Assembly (NCBI GenBank): GCA_945903305.1
Contig: CAMDOA010000009.1
Span: 1 to 62,529, forward strand
Direction: 5' to 3'
From: Chitinophaga pinensis
GTDB lineage: Bacteria; Bacteroidota; Bacteroidia; Chitinophagales; UBA10324
DNA: 62,529 bases
Shown: one piece after another, positions 54,337-62,529 of the stretch
Layout of the letters: each line of letters starts with the position of its first letter
Numbering within the stretch: the stretch's first letter is position 1
Notes under the pieces: generated by a model
The model's input: the letters and a program-made list of their open reading frames with translations, nothing else
Database searches by the model: none
What the model was told of the DNA's origin: nothing
Translations under genes and position numbers: made by a program

Positions 54337-55572
54337 ATGAATATTATTGAAAATATCAGAATGGCGCTTCGATCTATTCGTTCCAACCTTACACGAACAG
54401 TTCTCACCTGCCTGATAATAGCTTTTGGTATAATGGCTTTAGTAGGAATATTAACTGCCGTTGATTCACTTAAAGCATCAATATACAGCAACTTCAGCAC
54501 GCTCGGTTCAAACACTTTCAGTATCAGGCAAAGCGGGTTAAACATGCGCCGGCATGGTGGAGGGAATGATGAAAAAGCAAGTCCACCTATATTATTTGAA
54601 CATGCAAAACTGTTTAAAGACCGGTATACTTTCCCTGCAAAAGTTTCTGTTTCCACCATGGCAACAATGATTGCCACAGTAAAATTTAATTCAGAAAAAA
54701 CCAACCCAAACATTGGTGTATGGGGAGTTGATGAAAATTATCTGGAAGCTACAGGGTATGAAATTTCGGAAGGACGGTTTTTTACTTTTAATGAAGTTCA
54801 AACCGGAGTAAGTGATGTGGTACTCGGAAATGATGTTGTATTAAAATTATTTAAGGGAATAACTGATCCCATAAATCAATTTGTAAGCATAAACAACATG
54901 CGTTATAGAATTATTGGTGTTATGAAACCGAAAGGGAGCAGTATGGTTCGAAGTGGCGATAACACTGTTTATATTCCCATACTCAATGCTATTCGGTATT
55001 ACAGGGGACCAAAAGCTTCGGTTGGAGTTTCTGTAACAGTCGAAAATATTAATCAACTCGATTACGCAATTGATGAAGCTATTGGATTATTCAGAGGCAT
55101 CAGGGGATTACAGATTAGTGAATCGAACAATTTTGAAATGACTAAAAGTGATGCCATTGCAAACACAGTGGTAGATCAGGTGAGTTATGTAACCTTTGCT
55201 GCCACTATTATTGGGGTGATAACTTTGTTTGGTGCTGCTATCGGTTTAATGAATATTATGCTTGTATCAGTAACCGAGCGAACCCGTGAAATTGGCGTAA
55301 GCAAGGCACTTGGCGCCACCCGCAAAAATATTCGCATGCAGTTTTTAGTAGAGGCAATTGTTATTTGTCAAATAGGCGGATTGCTGGGAATATTTTTTGG
55401 AATACTTGCCGGTAACGGAGTGTCGTTATTAATTGGAGGCAATTTTATTATCCCCTGGATTTGGATTATTGCCGGTATTATTTTTTGTTTCATTGTTGGG
55501 TTGGTTTCCGGTTTATATCCGGCTATTAAGGCTTCAAAACTCGACCCAATTGAAGCATTAAGATATGAATAG
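54337..55572 (+). CDS. MacB-like ABC transporter permease
   Basis: 411 residues with the MacB/FtsX architecture: one N-terminal helix (TVLTCLIIAFGIMALVGI), a large periplasmic domain (about 45-270) and three C-terminal helices. The conserved ERTREIGVSKALGATRKNIRMQF segment (ends ERTR and RMQF) and the closing VSGLYPAIKASKLDPIEALRYE (by ends VSGL and LRYE) are diagnostic. It probably moves a lipoprotein, peptide or drug using mechanical transmission. The matching ATPase is not adjacent. FtsX is unlikely because of the long periplasmic domain. Confidence 0.9.
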   Translation: MNIIENIRMALRSIRSNLTRTVLTCLIIAFGIMALVGILTAVDSLKASIYSNFSTLGSNTFSIRQSGLNMRRHGGGNDEKASPPILFEHAKLFKDRYTFPAKVSVSTMATMIATVKFNSEKTNPNIGVWGVDENYLEATGYEISEGRFFTFNEVQTGVSDVVLGNDVVLKLFKGITDPINQFVSINNMRYRIIGVMKPKGSSMVRSGDNTVYIPILNAIRYYRGPKASVGVSVTVENINQLDYAIDEAIGLFRGIRGLQISESNNFEMTKSDAIANTVVDQVSYVTFAATIIGVITLFGAAIGLMNIMLVSVTERTREIGVSKALGATRKNIRMQFLVEAIVICQIGGLLGIFFGILAGNGVSLLIGGNFIIPWIWIIAGIIFCFIVGLVSGLYPAIKASKLDPIEALRYE

Positions 55573-55655
55573 TTTTTTATGCCGTTTTAAATCAATAACA
55601 ATTTGGAACACTTTATTTTCAAGTCATATAGCATTAAGCAACAATTTTATATCAG

Positions 55656-56240
55656 TTATTTAATCCCCATCCATCTGTTTAGATAATTTGCAGATCCACT
55701 TTCGCTAAATACACCTGCATTCACCGCCTTTATATCTTCGATTGAATAAAATGCTGAGTTATCTAGTTGCATAATCCGCTTAACAATTTCTTTTACTGTT
55801 TTTCTTTTTACGACCATGTAAATCATTTTAACCGGACCTTTTGCACCATGCGCATCAACGATAGTCAACCCATGATTTGCTGCGACCATTGCTTCAATTA
55901 TTTCTTCCGAGTTTTTATTGGTGATAATTCGAACTACCTGCAAGCCAAGTGCAATTCTATTTTCCAATACCAAACCAATATAGGTTCCGGCTGCAAATCC
56001 GCCTGCCCATCCAATATAACACGCAAAATTATTCAGGTTATTCATTACATGGCTGGCAACAATTATCCAAATTAACACTTCAAAAAACCCAAGTACCGGC
56101 GCAATATTTCTATACCCTTTTCCGACCATTACATTTCGAAGAGTGCCAAGTGTAACATCAAAAATGCGCGATAAAAAAATAATGAGCGGCAATACCACCC
56201 AATTAAATAAATCAATACTTACCATTTGCTCAACAGCCAT
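55656..56240 (-). CDS. UPF0316 / DUF2179 membrane protein
   Basis: About 194 residues with three membrane helices and the family signature IFLSRIFDVTLGTLRNVMVGKGYRNIAPVLGFFEVLIW (ends IFLS and VLIW). A cytoplasmic DUF2179 domain follows (LQVVRIITNKNSEEIIEAM, KGPVKMIYMVVKRKTVKEI). The start is placed at ATG 56240 (or 56225); a longer frame from 56312 adds 24 residues without family match. Function is unknown; DUF2179 may bind a small ligand. Confidence 0.85.
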   Translation of the reverse strand: MAVEQMVSIDLFNWVVLPLIIFLSRIFDVTLGTLRNVMVGKGYRNIAPVLGFFEVLIWIIVASHVMNNLNNFACYIGWAGGFAAGTYIGLVLENRIALGLQVVRIITNKNSEEIIEAMVAANHGLTIVDAHGAKGPVKMIYMVVKRKTVKEIVKRIMQLDNSAFYSIEDIKAVNAGVFSESGSANYLNRWMGIK

Positions 56241-56530
56241 AACTAGCAGAAAATTAAATTTTTTGTGGAAGGGAAATTGTAAACAGATTAATTTGAAAAT
56301 ATAAAAATTCAAAATTAGTGGTGCTGTTTTACACGAAGAATTATTATTAAAAGCTGCTTAAACCTTTTAATGTTTATTGTTTAGGAATTAGTGCTTGTCT
56401 GAATGTTTTTTTCCTGCTATATTCCTGCGGAATTAATTCATGAAACTAAATTTCATTCTGTAACTTTTGAAAACAGGATGCAATTAATTTATTAAAAAGC
56501 AGGAAATTAATTTCTGTTTATACCAAAACT

Positions 56531-57382
56531 TTACCTTGAATCTTGTAAATGAAACTGCACCAATTCATTTATCGGCGATTGAATAATTTTTCCGGTTTTC
56601 ATTCTAAAATCATTGGCGGTTTCTTCTAAAATTTCTTTAAAATAGTAGGAGATACTTCCAACACAATTGAATAACTGCGAGGTATAATCAGGATAATGAG
56701 ACACAATATTTTCAAAAAATTCGTGAAAAGCCTTTTCAACAATATTTCTAATAAATGGATGTGAAATATTGCGTGAAGCAAAAATTGCGAACGAAGCAAG
56801 AAATCTGTTAGGCAGGGGTTTTTCATAAATGCCCGCCAAAATCTCCAACTTATTCAATTTAAACTGCTGTTTAAATTTCTCAGTTAAATCCTCCGGCATC
56901 AAATTTCGAAGATAACTGCGAAGTAACAGCCTGCCTATATAACTTCCACTGCCTTCATCGCCCAAACCATATCCTAACGAATCAATATTCATAACCACAT
57001 CCTTTCCATCATAATAAGCTGTGTTGGTGCCTGTACCAAGTATTGCTGCAAATCCTTTTTCATTTCTTAACAATGCCCGGCAGGATGCTAACAAATCATG
57101 TTCAATATAAGCAGTCGCTTTTGGAAAGCAGAAATCAAGCGCATCTTTTATAATTTTTTGGTTGTCGGTATTTGAAACTCCGGAACCATAAAAATGAATT
57201 TCGCTAATTGAATCTGCATCAAAATCATTCAGTAAACTATTCTTCAGCGATTGAATAATCGCCGGAGTTTTTATAAAAAAAGGATTATACCCTTCAGTAT
57301 GCATTTGAGTTTGTATTTGATTTCCATTCAATACTACCCAGGTTGTTTTGGTTGATCCTGAATCGGCAATAAGTTTTGTCAT
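56531..57382 (-). CDS. BadF/BcrA-type ATPase, N-acetylglucosamine kinase-like
   Basis: 283 residues of the ASKHA fold. The phosphate-1 loop is IADSGSTKTTWVV (4-16), followed by EGYNPFF, LGTGTNTAYYDG and GYGLGDEGSGSYIGRLLLRSYL (ends GYGL and RSYL), as in eukaryotic-type GlcNAc kinases. It probably phosphorylates an amino sugar released in cell-wall turnover. ATG 57382 gives the family N-terminus MTKLIADSG; the frame is open up to 57421. Confidence 0.87.
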   Translation of the reverse strand: MTKLIADSGSTKTTWVVLNGNQIQTQMHTEGYNPFFIKTPAIIQSLKNSLLNDFDADSISEIHFYGSGVSNTDNQKIIKDALDFCFPKATAYIEHDLLASCRALLRNEKGFAAILGTGTNTAYYDGKDVVMNIDSLGYGLGDEGSGSYIGRLLLRSYLRNLMPEDLTEKFKQQFKLNKLEILAGIYEKPLPNRFLASFAIFASRNISHPFIRNIVEKAFHEFFENIVSHYPDYTSQLFNCVGSISYYFKEILEETANDFRMKTGKIIQSPINELVQFHLQDSR

Positions 57383-57488
57383 AAGTTTTTTAAAAAATGT
57401 AAAAATATATATACAATACACATCGTTTAAAAAGATTTAATTAAATCTCGTGATATCTCCATTTAGTGATATATAAATACTTTGGAAC

Positions 57489-57496
57489 TATTTTTG
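57489..57496 (+). promoter_or_regulatory. Candidate -7 box for lipoprotein gene
   Basis: TATTTTTG fits TAnnTTTG and ends 22 nt before ATG 57519. The -33 match is weak (TTAG). Confidence 0.4.
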
Positions 57497-57518
57497 GCGT
57501 TAATAAAAAAAAATTAAA

Positions 57519-58460
57519 ATGAAAGCTAAAATTTTTGTGTTTGCCCTTCTGATATCAGTTCTTGCAGTTGGAATTTTTTCAGGGTGTAAAAGAGATAAAA
57601 AAAATGAATCGCTTGATCCGCAGATTGAACAATTTAATAATGATGCGAATTATTACAAAGCCGAATCGGATCAGGTTGATAGCGATGTGAATGGCGCACT
57701 GGGTGATATTCCATCATTTGGAAAAGCCGAAGAAACCTATTCGAGCCCCATGTGTGGTGTTACTATTGATTCTACTCAAATAGCTCAACATATTTTATAT
57801 TTTAATTTTGATGGCATTACTCCGTGTTTTAGCCCATCGCGCACCAGATCGGGGCAAATAAAAGTAGAATTAACAACCGGTAATTTATGGAGCGATGTAG
57901 GTGCGGTACTTACTTTAACTTATATTGATTTTAAGGTTACAAGAATGTCAGATAACAAATCGATAAAATTTAATGGAGTTAAAACTTTAAAAAATATAAA
58001 TGGAAACAACTGGCTTACTTTTTTATTAGGCAGCATCACCTTAAAATATCAGGAGCGTGCTTTTAATATTGCTGTGGTTTTTGATGATGGAAGTACTTCA
58101 GTTTGGAACAGCGCGAGAATTACCGAATGGAGTTATTCAATGGCAGACAGCAAAATAACCTTTTCGGCATTAGGCGATACCACATTAAGTGGTTTTAGTA
58201 CTGTTGATTCATGGGGTGTAAACCGTTATGCAATGGATTTTACAACTTATTATAATACCGCTATCGTTTCCAATTCTTATTGCGGATTATGGCGCCCAAA
58301 TAGTGGTGAACTGGTGCATCATGTTGATGGGGGTGATTTTACTTTAACTCTTGGAGTAGATCAGCAAGGCAATGCATCCACTTTAGCCTGCGCCTATGGA
58401 TACAAGGTTAGCTGGACCGGAAACAATAGCAATACCTCATCAGTGATTCTTAGTTACTAA
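57519..58460 (+). CDS. Hypothetical lipoprotein
   Basis: 313 residues. A signal peptide ends in the lipobox FSGC (about residue 22), followed by KRDKKNESLDPQIEQFNNDANYYKAESDQVDSDVNGAL (ends KRDK and NGAL), an acidic linker. The body is beta-rich: CGVTIDSTQIAQHILYFNFDGITPC, a threonine-rich middle and repeated strands ending SVILSY. No known domain is recognised. It is closed by a strong terminator, so it is a single-gene unit. Confidence 0.7.
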   Translation: MKAKIFVFALLISVLAVGIFSGCKRDKKNESLDPQIEQFNNDANYYKAESDQVDSDVNGALGDIPSFGKAEETYSSPMCGVTIDSTQIAQHILYFNFDGITPCFSPSRTRSGQIKVELTTGNLWSDVGAVLTLTYIDFKVTRMSDNKSIKFNGVKTLKNINGNNWLTFLLGSITLKYQERAFNIAVVFDDGSTSVWNSARITEWSYSMADSKITFSALGDTTLSGFSTVDSWGVNRYAMDFTTYYNTAIVSNSYCGLWRPNSGELVHHVDGGDFTLTLGVDQQGNASTLACAYGYKVSWTGNNSNTSSVILSY

Positions 58461-58835
58461 CAGAGCGATTTCGAATAATTTTTTTTCAGAACGGTGAGCA
58501 ATCACCGTTCTTTTTTTTATTAATAGCATCATAGTCAATTTCATGCTTTTGTTGCCACCTAGAAATTTTTGCAATAATACTTTTATTTTAAGGGAAATAC
58601 ACTAACACATGAAGGCTGAAATTTATAAAACAGGTTTTCCATAAATGCTGATTTTATTATTGCTGACTATTTATTATTAATCCCGCTGTTATAAAAAAAC
58701 ACTTTATTAGTATACTTGATATTATTTCTGATTTTCAATTAAAATAATAATCAGCAGCAACAAATTGAATAAAATAATAAAGCACACCCCGCATTTATAA
58801 AATATTAATTTTGAATCTCTAAAATTTACAAAAAG
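58461..58835. other. 375-base gene-free region
   Basis: Apart from the terminator at its left end this is AT-rich sequence with no gene, tRNA or repeat that I can see. It presumably holds the promoter of the gene at 58836, but no clear -7 box stands out. Confidence 0.5.
58488..58518 (+). terminator. Rho-independent terminator
   Basis: AGAACGGTGA (58488-58497), a GCAA tetraloop and TCACCGTTCT (58502-58511) form a 10-bp stem, and a run of T follows. Confidence 0.92.
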
Positions 58836-59618
58836 ATGATACCGAATGAAGAAATTTTAAAATCAGGAGCCTACCACGAAAGTGGCAGAATAGTTTTTGC
58901 CTATAAATGTTCGTATGGCTGTGAGAGCGTTGAACTTTCAAATACTGATTCGGGAAAAGGGAATTCTAAATTAAACGGTTATCACCATTTAGAATTTATT
59001 CAGGCAATTTTAAGTGGTAAACCTCAAAATATCATTTCAGAAAACCCGGGTAAAGCTATTGAAGTTGCTAAAAATCTAATGGAAATTTATTGTGCAGGTT
59101 CGTGCGCTAAAAACTTTTTTGAAAACAATAAATCAACTGATGGATTAAATGAATTGGAAATTCCGGCGCAGGATGCAGGATACATCGATAAAATTCAAAA
59201 ATTTTTAAAGATTCACCATTCGAATCATACTGATGATTATCCATCGCAGGTAATTAACAGAATTTTTACTGATTTAATGAAACCCGAAATATGGAAACCC
59301 ATTGAAATTCTTGCTGATCGAATTTTAAAAACTGAGGATAAATCGCTGAATCGGTTTTACATTGAAGACACCTTGATGATGGCAGGTTTTAAAATCAACA
59401 AACAAATTATTAAGCAAGGCATTTCGGTTCAGGAAAATGAAACACCAAAAAGTAAACCTGAAGCAACACCGGAATTAAAACCGGACCTGACTAAAGAGAA
59501 AATATTAGATAAAGCATTAAACGATTTTTTGCATTTAGTAAAAAAAGATTGGGCGACCGATGAACTCGATGCTTCGTTAAATTATTTGAAATTCATTTTT
59601 AAAAAATTTAATGGTTAA
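58836..59618 (+). CDS. M41-peptidase-like protein lacking a zinc ligand
   Basis: 260 residues. The first 100 resemble the peptidase domain of FtsH-family (M41) proteins: YHESGRIVFAYKCSYGCESVEL corresponds to the HEAGHAVVAY motif, and AILSGKPQNIISENPGKAIEVAKNLMEIY (ends AILS and MEIY) to the helix that brings the third ligand. The second His of HExxH is Arg18 (H14-E-S-G-R18), so zinc catalysis should be lost. There is no AAA+ domain. The C-terminal half (about 115-260) has helices and a proline/lysine linker, unrecognised. It may be a binding or regulatory protein; the similarity is judged by eye. Confidence 0.55.
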   Translation: MIPNEEILKSGAYHESGRIVFAYKCSYGCESVELSNTDSGKGNSKLNGYHHLEFIQAILSGKPQNIISENPGKAIEVAKNLMEIYCAGSCAKNFFENNKSTDGLNELEIPAQDAGYIDKIQKFLKIHHSNHTDDYPSQVINRIFTDLMKPEIWKPIEILADRILKTEDKSLNRFYIEDTLMMAGFKINKQIIKQGISVQENETPKSKPEATPELKPDLTKEKILDKALNDFLHLVKKDWATDELDASLNYLKFIFKKFNG

Positions 59619-59660
59619 AAACAAACCGAATAGTTAATTTTAAACAAACTAATTTCTCCA

Positions 59661-60293
59661 ATGAAACACACCAAACAAATTGCACTTTTATTATTCGTAT
59701 CCACTTTTTTAATAATCGCTTTTGGCTGCAAAAAAGATAAAAACAAAATAAAAGTCAGAACGCACACTTTTGCCATCAATTGGTTCAAAGATGCATCAAC
59801 CAGCAACCCATCATCATTTATCGATTTATATAATGGCAAGGCATATAATCAGGCCGATGCTGTTTTAAAATCTGATAGTATCGATTTTTTTATTTATGAT
59901 CGCTCAGCACTGTTGGTTTCAAGTCAGGCTTTATCAGTTATAAATATGGTTTTTTATGGTAATAATAATTATTCAGCGTATGATACTTTCAATACCGTGG
60001 TTGGGGTGGTTTCTTTTCCGAATTACAATAACTCAACCATGAGCGAAGTAGCTATTACTTCAACCGAGTATAACGAAATTGAAAACAATGATGACATTGC
60101 AAATCTGTTTACCGAAAAAAGTTTAAACGGAGGTTATACAGATATTGATATTGCTGCCGCCGACTTAACTGCAACAACCAAGTACTATATGTTTAATTGC
60201 ACGAAAGTTAGTAAGCGTGGATTTTTCAGAATTGTTTCTTCAAACTATTTACCTGGAGGAAACATGACTATAGAAGTGAAAGTAGAGCGTTAA
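59661..60293 (+). CDS. Hypothetical lipoprotein
   Basis: 210 residues. A signal peptide ends in a lipobox (IIAFGC, about 23) followed by KKDKNKIKVRTHTF. The mature part is rich in Asn, Asp, Ser and Tyr (SVINMVFYGNNNYSAYDTF, EYNEIENNDDIANLF) with no recognised domain. It lies 42 bases after the M41-like gene and may share its transcript. Confidence 0.68.
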   Translation: MKHTKQIALLLFVSTFLIIAFGCKKDKNKIKVRTHTFAINWFKDASTSNPSSFIDLYNGKAYNQADAVLKSDSIDFFIYDRSALLVSSQALSVINMVFYGNNNYSAYDTFNTVVGVVSFPNYNNSTMSEVAITSTEYNEIENNDDIANLFTEKSLNGGYTDIDIAAADLTATTKYYMFNCTKVSKRGFFRIVSSNYLPGGNMTIEVKVER

Positions 60294-60339
60294 TTTTTTT
60301 TTGAATATTTCAAAAAAGAAATTGCAATAACCAGCTGTT

Positions 60340-60915
60340 TTATTTTTTAACTCTTTCCGGGTTTTCAGAAATAAAATCTTTCCAGCCTGAATAGCTTTTC
60401 CCGTTACTGACCGGTTTTCCTTTTTGAAAATGATGACAAAGCGCTACCGCCATGGCATCGGTTGCATCAAAAAATTTAGGCTGTTCTTTAATTGATAGAA
60501 TTCGACTAATCATTGCTGCCACCTGTTCCTTACTCGCATTTCCATTGCCGGTAATAGATTGTTTTATCTTTTTAGGTGAATATTCAAAAACCGGAATTTC
60601 ATTCATAATTGCCACAGTAATAGCCACGCCTTGTGCACGCCCGAGTTTAAGCATGCTCTGCACATTTTTTCCGAAGAAGGGCGCTTCAATGGCTAACTCA
60701 TCAGGTTGATACTCTCGAATAGTTTGTTGTAATCGCTGATAAATAATTTGCAATTTTCTGTATGGGTCGGCTATACTTTTTAAAATAATTACATCCATTA
60801 CCACCAATTTATAATTATCGCCCTGTACATCCAATAAACTGAACCCAAGAATATTGGTACCCGGATCAACTCCGAGTATAAGCGTGTGTGGCAACGATGA
60901 AACAATTTTTTTCAA
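60340..60915 (-). CDS. ruvC: Holliday-junction resolvase RuvC
   Basis: RuvC cuts Holliday junctions made by RecA and RuvAB. The acidic residues are Asp17 (LILGVDPGTN), Glu in AIEAPFFG and the pair in FDATDAMAVALCHH. NVQSMLKLGRAQGVAI and YSPKKIKQSITGNGNASKEQV are family motifs. At 191 residues it is full length. It is divergent from the LPG-synthase-like gene, with about 45 bases between starts. Confidence 0.95.
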   Translation of the reverse strand: MKKIVSSLPHTLILGVDPGTNILGFSLLDVQGDNYKLVVMDVIILKSIADPYRKLQIIYQRLQQTIREYQPDELAIEAPFFGKNVQSMLKLGRAQGVAITVAIMNEIPVFEYSPKKIKQSITGNGNASKEQVAAMISRILSIKEQPKFFDATDAMAVALCHHFQKGKPVSNGKSYSGWKDFISENPERVKK

Positions 60916-60920
60916 AAGGA

Positions 60921-60948
60921 TTTGAGCGTGGCTAAATGTATATTTTTG
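60921..60948 (+). promoter_or_regulatory. Candidate promoter for LPG-synthase-like gene
   Basis: TTTG (60921-60924), a 16-nt spacer and TATTTTTG (60941-60948) lie just before ATG 60960. The spacer is a little short for the consensus of about 19. The overlap with an in-frame ATG at 60936 argues for the later start. Confidence 0.45.
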
Positions 60949-60959
60949 CGCGTTCTATT

Positions 60960-61949
60960 ATGAAAAATAATACTGACAACCGGAACGAAAAATCGTATTC
61001 ATTTTATTGGTGGAAATGGCTGGTGTTTGCACTGGCAGCATTCGGTTTATATTATCAGTTATTTCAAAATGCAAACCTTAGCAGAGCTTGGTTTGAATAT
61101 AAAACCAATGTTTCTTCTGATGCAACTATTCTTACCGTGGTGGTATTTATATTGATGATTATTAACTGGAGTGTGGAGGCATACAGATGGAATTCATTAT
61201 TACGCAAAGTAGAATTGCTATCGTTTTTCGATGCATTAAAAGCTACCTTAAGCGGAATAACTTTCGCCTTGTTTACTCCTAACCGAGTTGGAGAATATGC
61301 AGGAAGAGTGTTGTTTATCAATACTGTATCAAGGTGGCGTGTGTTGATTGTTACAGCTATTGGAATATATGCCCAATTGTTAACCACCATTTTATTTGGT
61401 ACAATTGGATTAGCCTATGTGATGATAACGAACAGCGTTTTGAATGCTTCATTTTTTATTGAATGGACGGTTATTTTTTTATTGATTTTTTCGGCCATGC
61501 TTTTATTCATTCTTTACTTTAATATCAGTTTAATTGAAAATTTATTGGAGCGGTTTTCATTCCTCAGCAAGGCAAAAATTTATCTCCGGGTATTATTACA
61601 TTATTCTTCTGAAGAATTATTAAAAGTGTTGTCGTTATCTGTAATCCGATACTTGGTTTTCACCATTCAATATTTATTGCTGCTGAAAATATTTAATATC
61701 CATATTCCGTTGATTGAAGGCAGTGCATTAATTGCTGCCATTTTTCTGGTGCAAACAATAATTCCGTCTATCGCCATTGCTGAAATAGGAATTAGAGGCA
61801 GTGTGGCATTGTTTTTTCTTACTCCATATAGCAATAACGAATTAGGAATTGTAAGTGCCGCATGGGGATTATGGTTAATTAATCTGGTCATACCGGCAAT
61901 CATCGGAATGGTTCTAATTTTATTAAACAAGAGAGCAAAACGAAAATGA
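60960..61949 (+). CDS. Lysylphosphatidylglycerol synthase TM-region-like membrane protein
   Basis: 329 residues with about eight membrane helices of the UPF0104 (LPG synthase/flippase-like) family. INWSVEAYRWNSLL, GITFALFTPNRVGEYAGRVLFI (ends GITF and VLFI), and IPSIAIAEIGIRGSVALFFL carry the family's polar residues. The aminoacyl-transferase domain of MprF is absent, so lipid transport is likelier than lysyl transfer. ATG 60960 is chosen since ATG 60936 lies within the promoter. It overlaps the next gene by 4 bases. Confidence 0.85.
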   Translation: MKNNTDNRNEKSYSFYWWKWLVFALAAFGLYYQLFQNANLSRAWFEYKTNVSSDATILTVVVFILMIINWSVEAYRWNSLLRKVELLSFFDALKATLSGITFALFTPNRVGEYAGRVLFINTVSRWRVLIVTAIGIYAQLLTTILFGTIGLAYVMITNSVLNASFFIEWTVIFLLIFSAMLLFILYFNISLIENLLERFSFLSKAKIYLRVLLHYSSEELLKVLSLSVIRYLVFTIQYLLLLKIFNIHIPLIEGSALIAAIFLVQTIIPSIAIAEIGIRGSVALFFLTPYSNNELGIVSAAWGLWLINLVIPAIIGMVLILLNKRAKRK

Positions 61950-62529
61950 AAAAAATAATTTTCTTATCTGTTACTGTTTTTACTTTCAGTTCCTTCATTC
62001 AAACCGAAAATTCAAAAAGCGATTGTCATATAACAAACACTTCATTTCAACCGGGTGAAAAATTGATTTATAAAATAGCTTTCAAATGGGGCGCACTCTG
62101 GTTAAGTGCCGGCGAAGCGAGTTTTTTATTGGAAAATTCAACCTACAATAACAAACCTTGCCTGCATGCAACCGGATATGGTTCAACCTATCGCTCGTAC
62201 GATTGGTTTTTTAAAGTGCGAGATAAATATGAAACTTATTTTGATCCGGAAACTATGCTGCCCTATAAGTTTGTGCGCGATGTGAGTGAAGGTGGATATA
62301 ATTTTTATAACAATGTAACCTTCAATCATAAAACAGGGAAAGCAACTTCTACAAATGGAACTTTTGATATTCCTGAATGCAGTCAGGATGTTTTATCGGC
62401 AGTTTATTACATGCGATGTATTGATATAAATAAATATAAAGTGAATGATACTATACCAATCAAGATTTTTCTTGATGATAAAAATTATCCCTTGTATGTT
62501 CGTTACATTGGTAAGGAAGAATTAAATAC
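61946..62529 (+). CDS. DUF3108 protein, 3' end outside window
   Basis: The first 194 residues are visible; the gene runs off the window. A signal peptide (MKKIIFLSVTVFTFSSFIQ) is followed by the DUF3108 pattern FQPGEKLIYKIAFKWGALWLSAGEASF (ends FQPG and EASF), YDWFFKVRDKYETYFDPETMLPYKFVRDVSEG (ends YDWF and VSEG) and QDVLSAVYYMR. It is probably periplasmic, function unknown. It starts within the stop of the preceding gene (ATGA), so the two are coupled. Confidence 0.85.
   Translation, partial: MKKIIFLSVTVFTFSSFIQTENSKSDCHITNTSFQPGEKLIYKIAFKWGALWLSAGEASFLLENSTYNNKPCLHATGYGSTYRSYDWFFKVRDKYETYFDPETMLPYKFVRDVSEGGYNFYNNVTFNHKTGKATSTNGTFDIPECSQDVLSAVYYMRCIDINKYKVNDTIPIKIFLDDKNYPLYVRYIGKEELN

Noticed and set aside
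54337-55572. FtsX partner for the FtsE at 48658
   Set aside because: The long periplasmic domain and C-terminal signature are MacB-type, and the gene is 5 kb away on the other strand.
58461-58835. Small RNA or riboswitch in the long AT-rich gap
   Set aside because: Only the terminator of the preceding gene is structured; no second hairpin with a T-run or conserved element was seen.
1-62529. tRNA, rRNA, CRISPR or IS elements
   Set aside because: Reading both strands of the intergenic regions showed no cloverleaf with CCA-type ends, no regularly spaced repeats of CRISPR length and no transposase frame.

Overview
The window looks like chromosomal DNA of a low-GC Bacteroidota, probably an environmental Chitinophagia- or Sphingobacteriia-like lineage. 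Four things support this. Six secreted proteins carry the C-terminal sorting domain of the type IX secretion system (T9SS). There is a TonB-dependent receptor/DUF4249 pair. Several genes follow Bacteroidota-type -7 boxes (TAnnTTTG), and starts lack clear Shine-Dalgarno sequences. Proteins typical of the phylum (DUF5916, DUF2490, DUF4956, mitochondrial-type aconitase) are present. I see no rRNA, tRNA, CRISPR array, transposase or prophage gene.

Layout. 1-1800 is an accessory patch: an unknown gene, a large stem-loop with internal repeats, and a truncated zinc-ribbon gene. 1.8-9 kb holds a DUF5916 outer-membrane protein, pcm, a lipoprotein, smpB with a hotdog thioesterase, and an mntR-mntH manganese module with a visible operator. 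9-19 kb is a secretion and uptake region: a Lys-C-like protease, an M32 carboxypeptidase, a CocE-type hydrolase, and a TonB receptor with a DUF4249 lipoprotein. 19-27 kb carries fabI, a histidine kinase with a stand-alone receiver, and an alpha-oxoamine synthase followed by a 3-ketosphinganine-reductase-like SDR, which together suggest sphingolipid or sulfonolipid synthesis. 27-38 kb has a leucine-rich-repeat protein, adenine deaminase, a cupredoxin, aconitase, and a five-gene run ending in VTC polyphosphate polymerase, DUF4956 and DUF2490. 38-52 kb is mostly housekeeping: accC, a serine hydrolase, cca, an FKBP, recQ with two coupled glycosyltransferases, ftsE, a UMF1-type transporter and a LutA-like protein. 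52-62.5 kb holds a membrane-anchored nuclease-like protein, a HicBA locus with a frameshifted toxin between direct repeats, a potassium channel, a MacB-like permease, a GlcNAc-kinase-like ATPase, an M41-like remnant, ruvC, an LPG-synthase-like membrane protein, and a DUF3108 gene cut by the window edge.

The most unusual signals are: (1) double-hairpin palindromic elements apparently inserted in frame inside two genes, adenine deaminase and a glycosyltransferase; (2) a DtxR/MntR-type operator lying exactly on the -7 box of mntR; (3) the frameshifted hicA with about 52-bp direct repeats on either side of hicBA; (4) the sphingolipid-type gene pair; (5) 7-nt periodic repeats, one of which encodes a lipoprotein signal peptide; (6) the stem-loop at 1069-1191.
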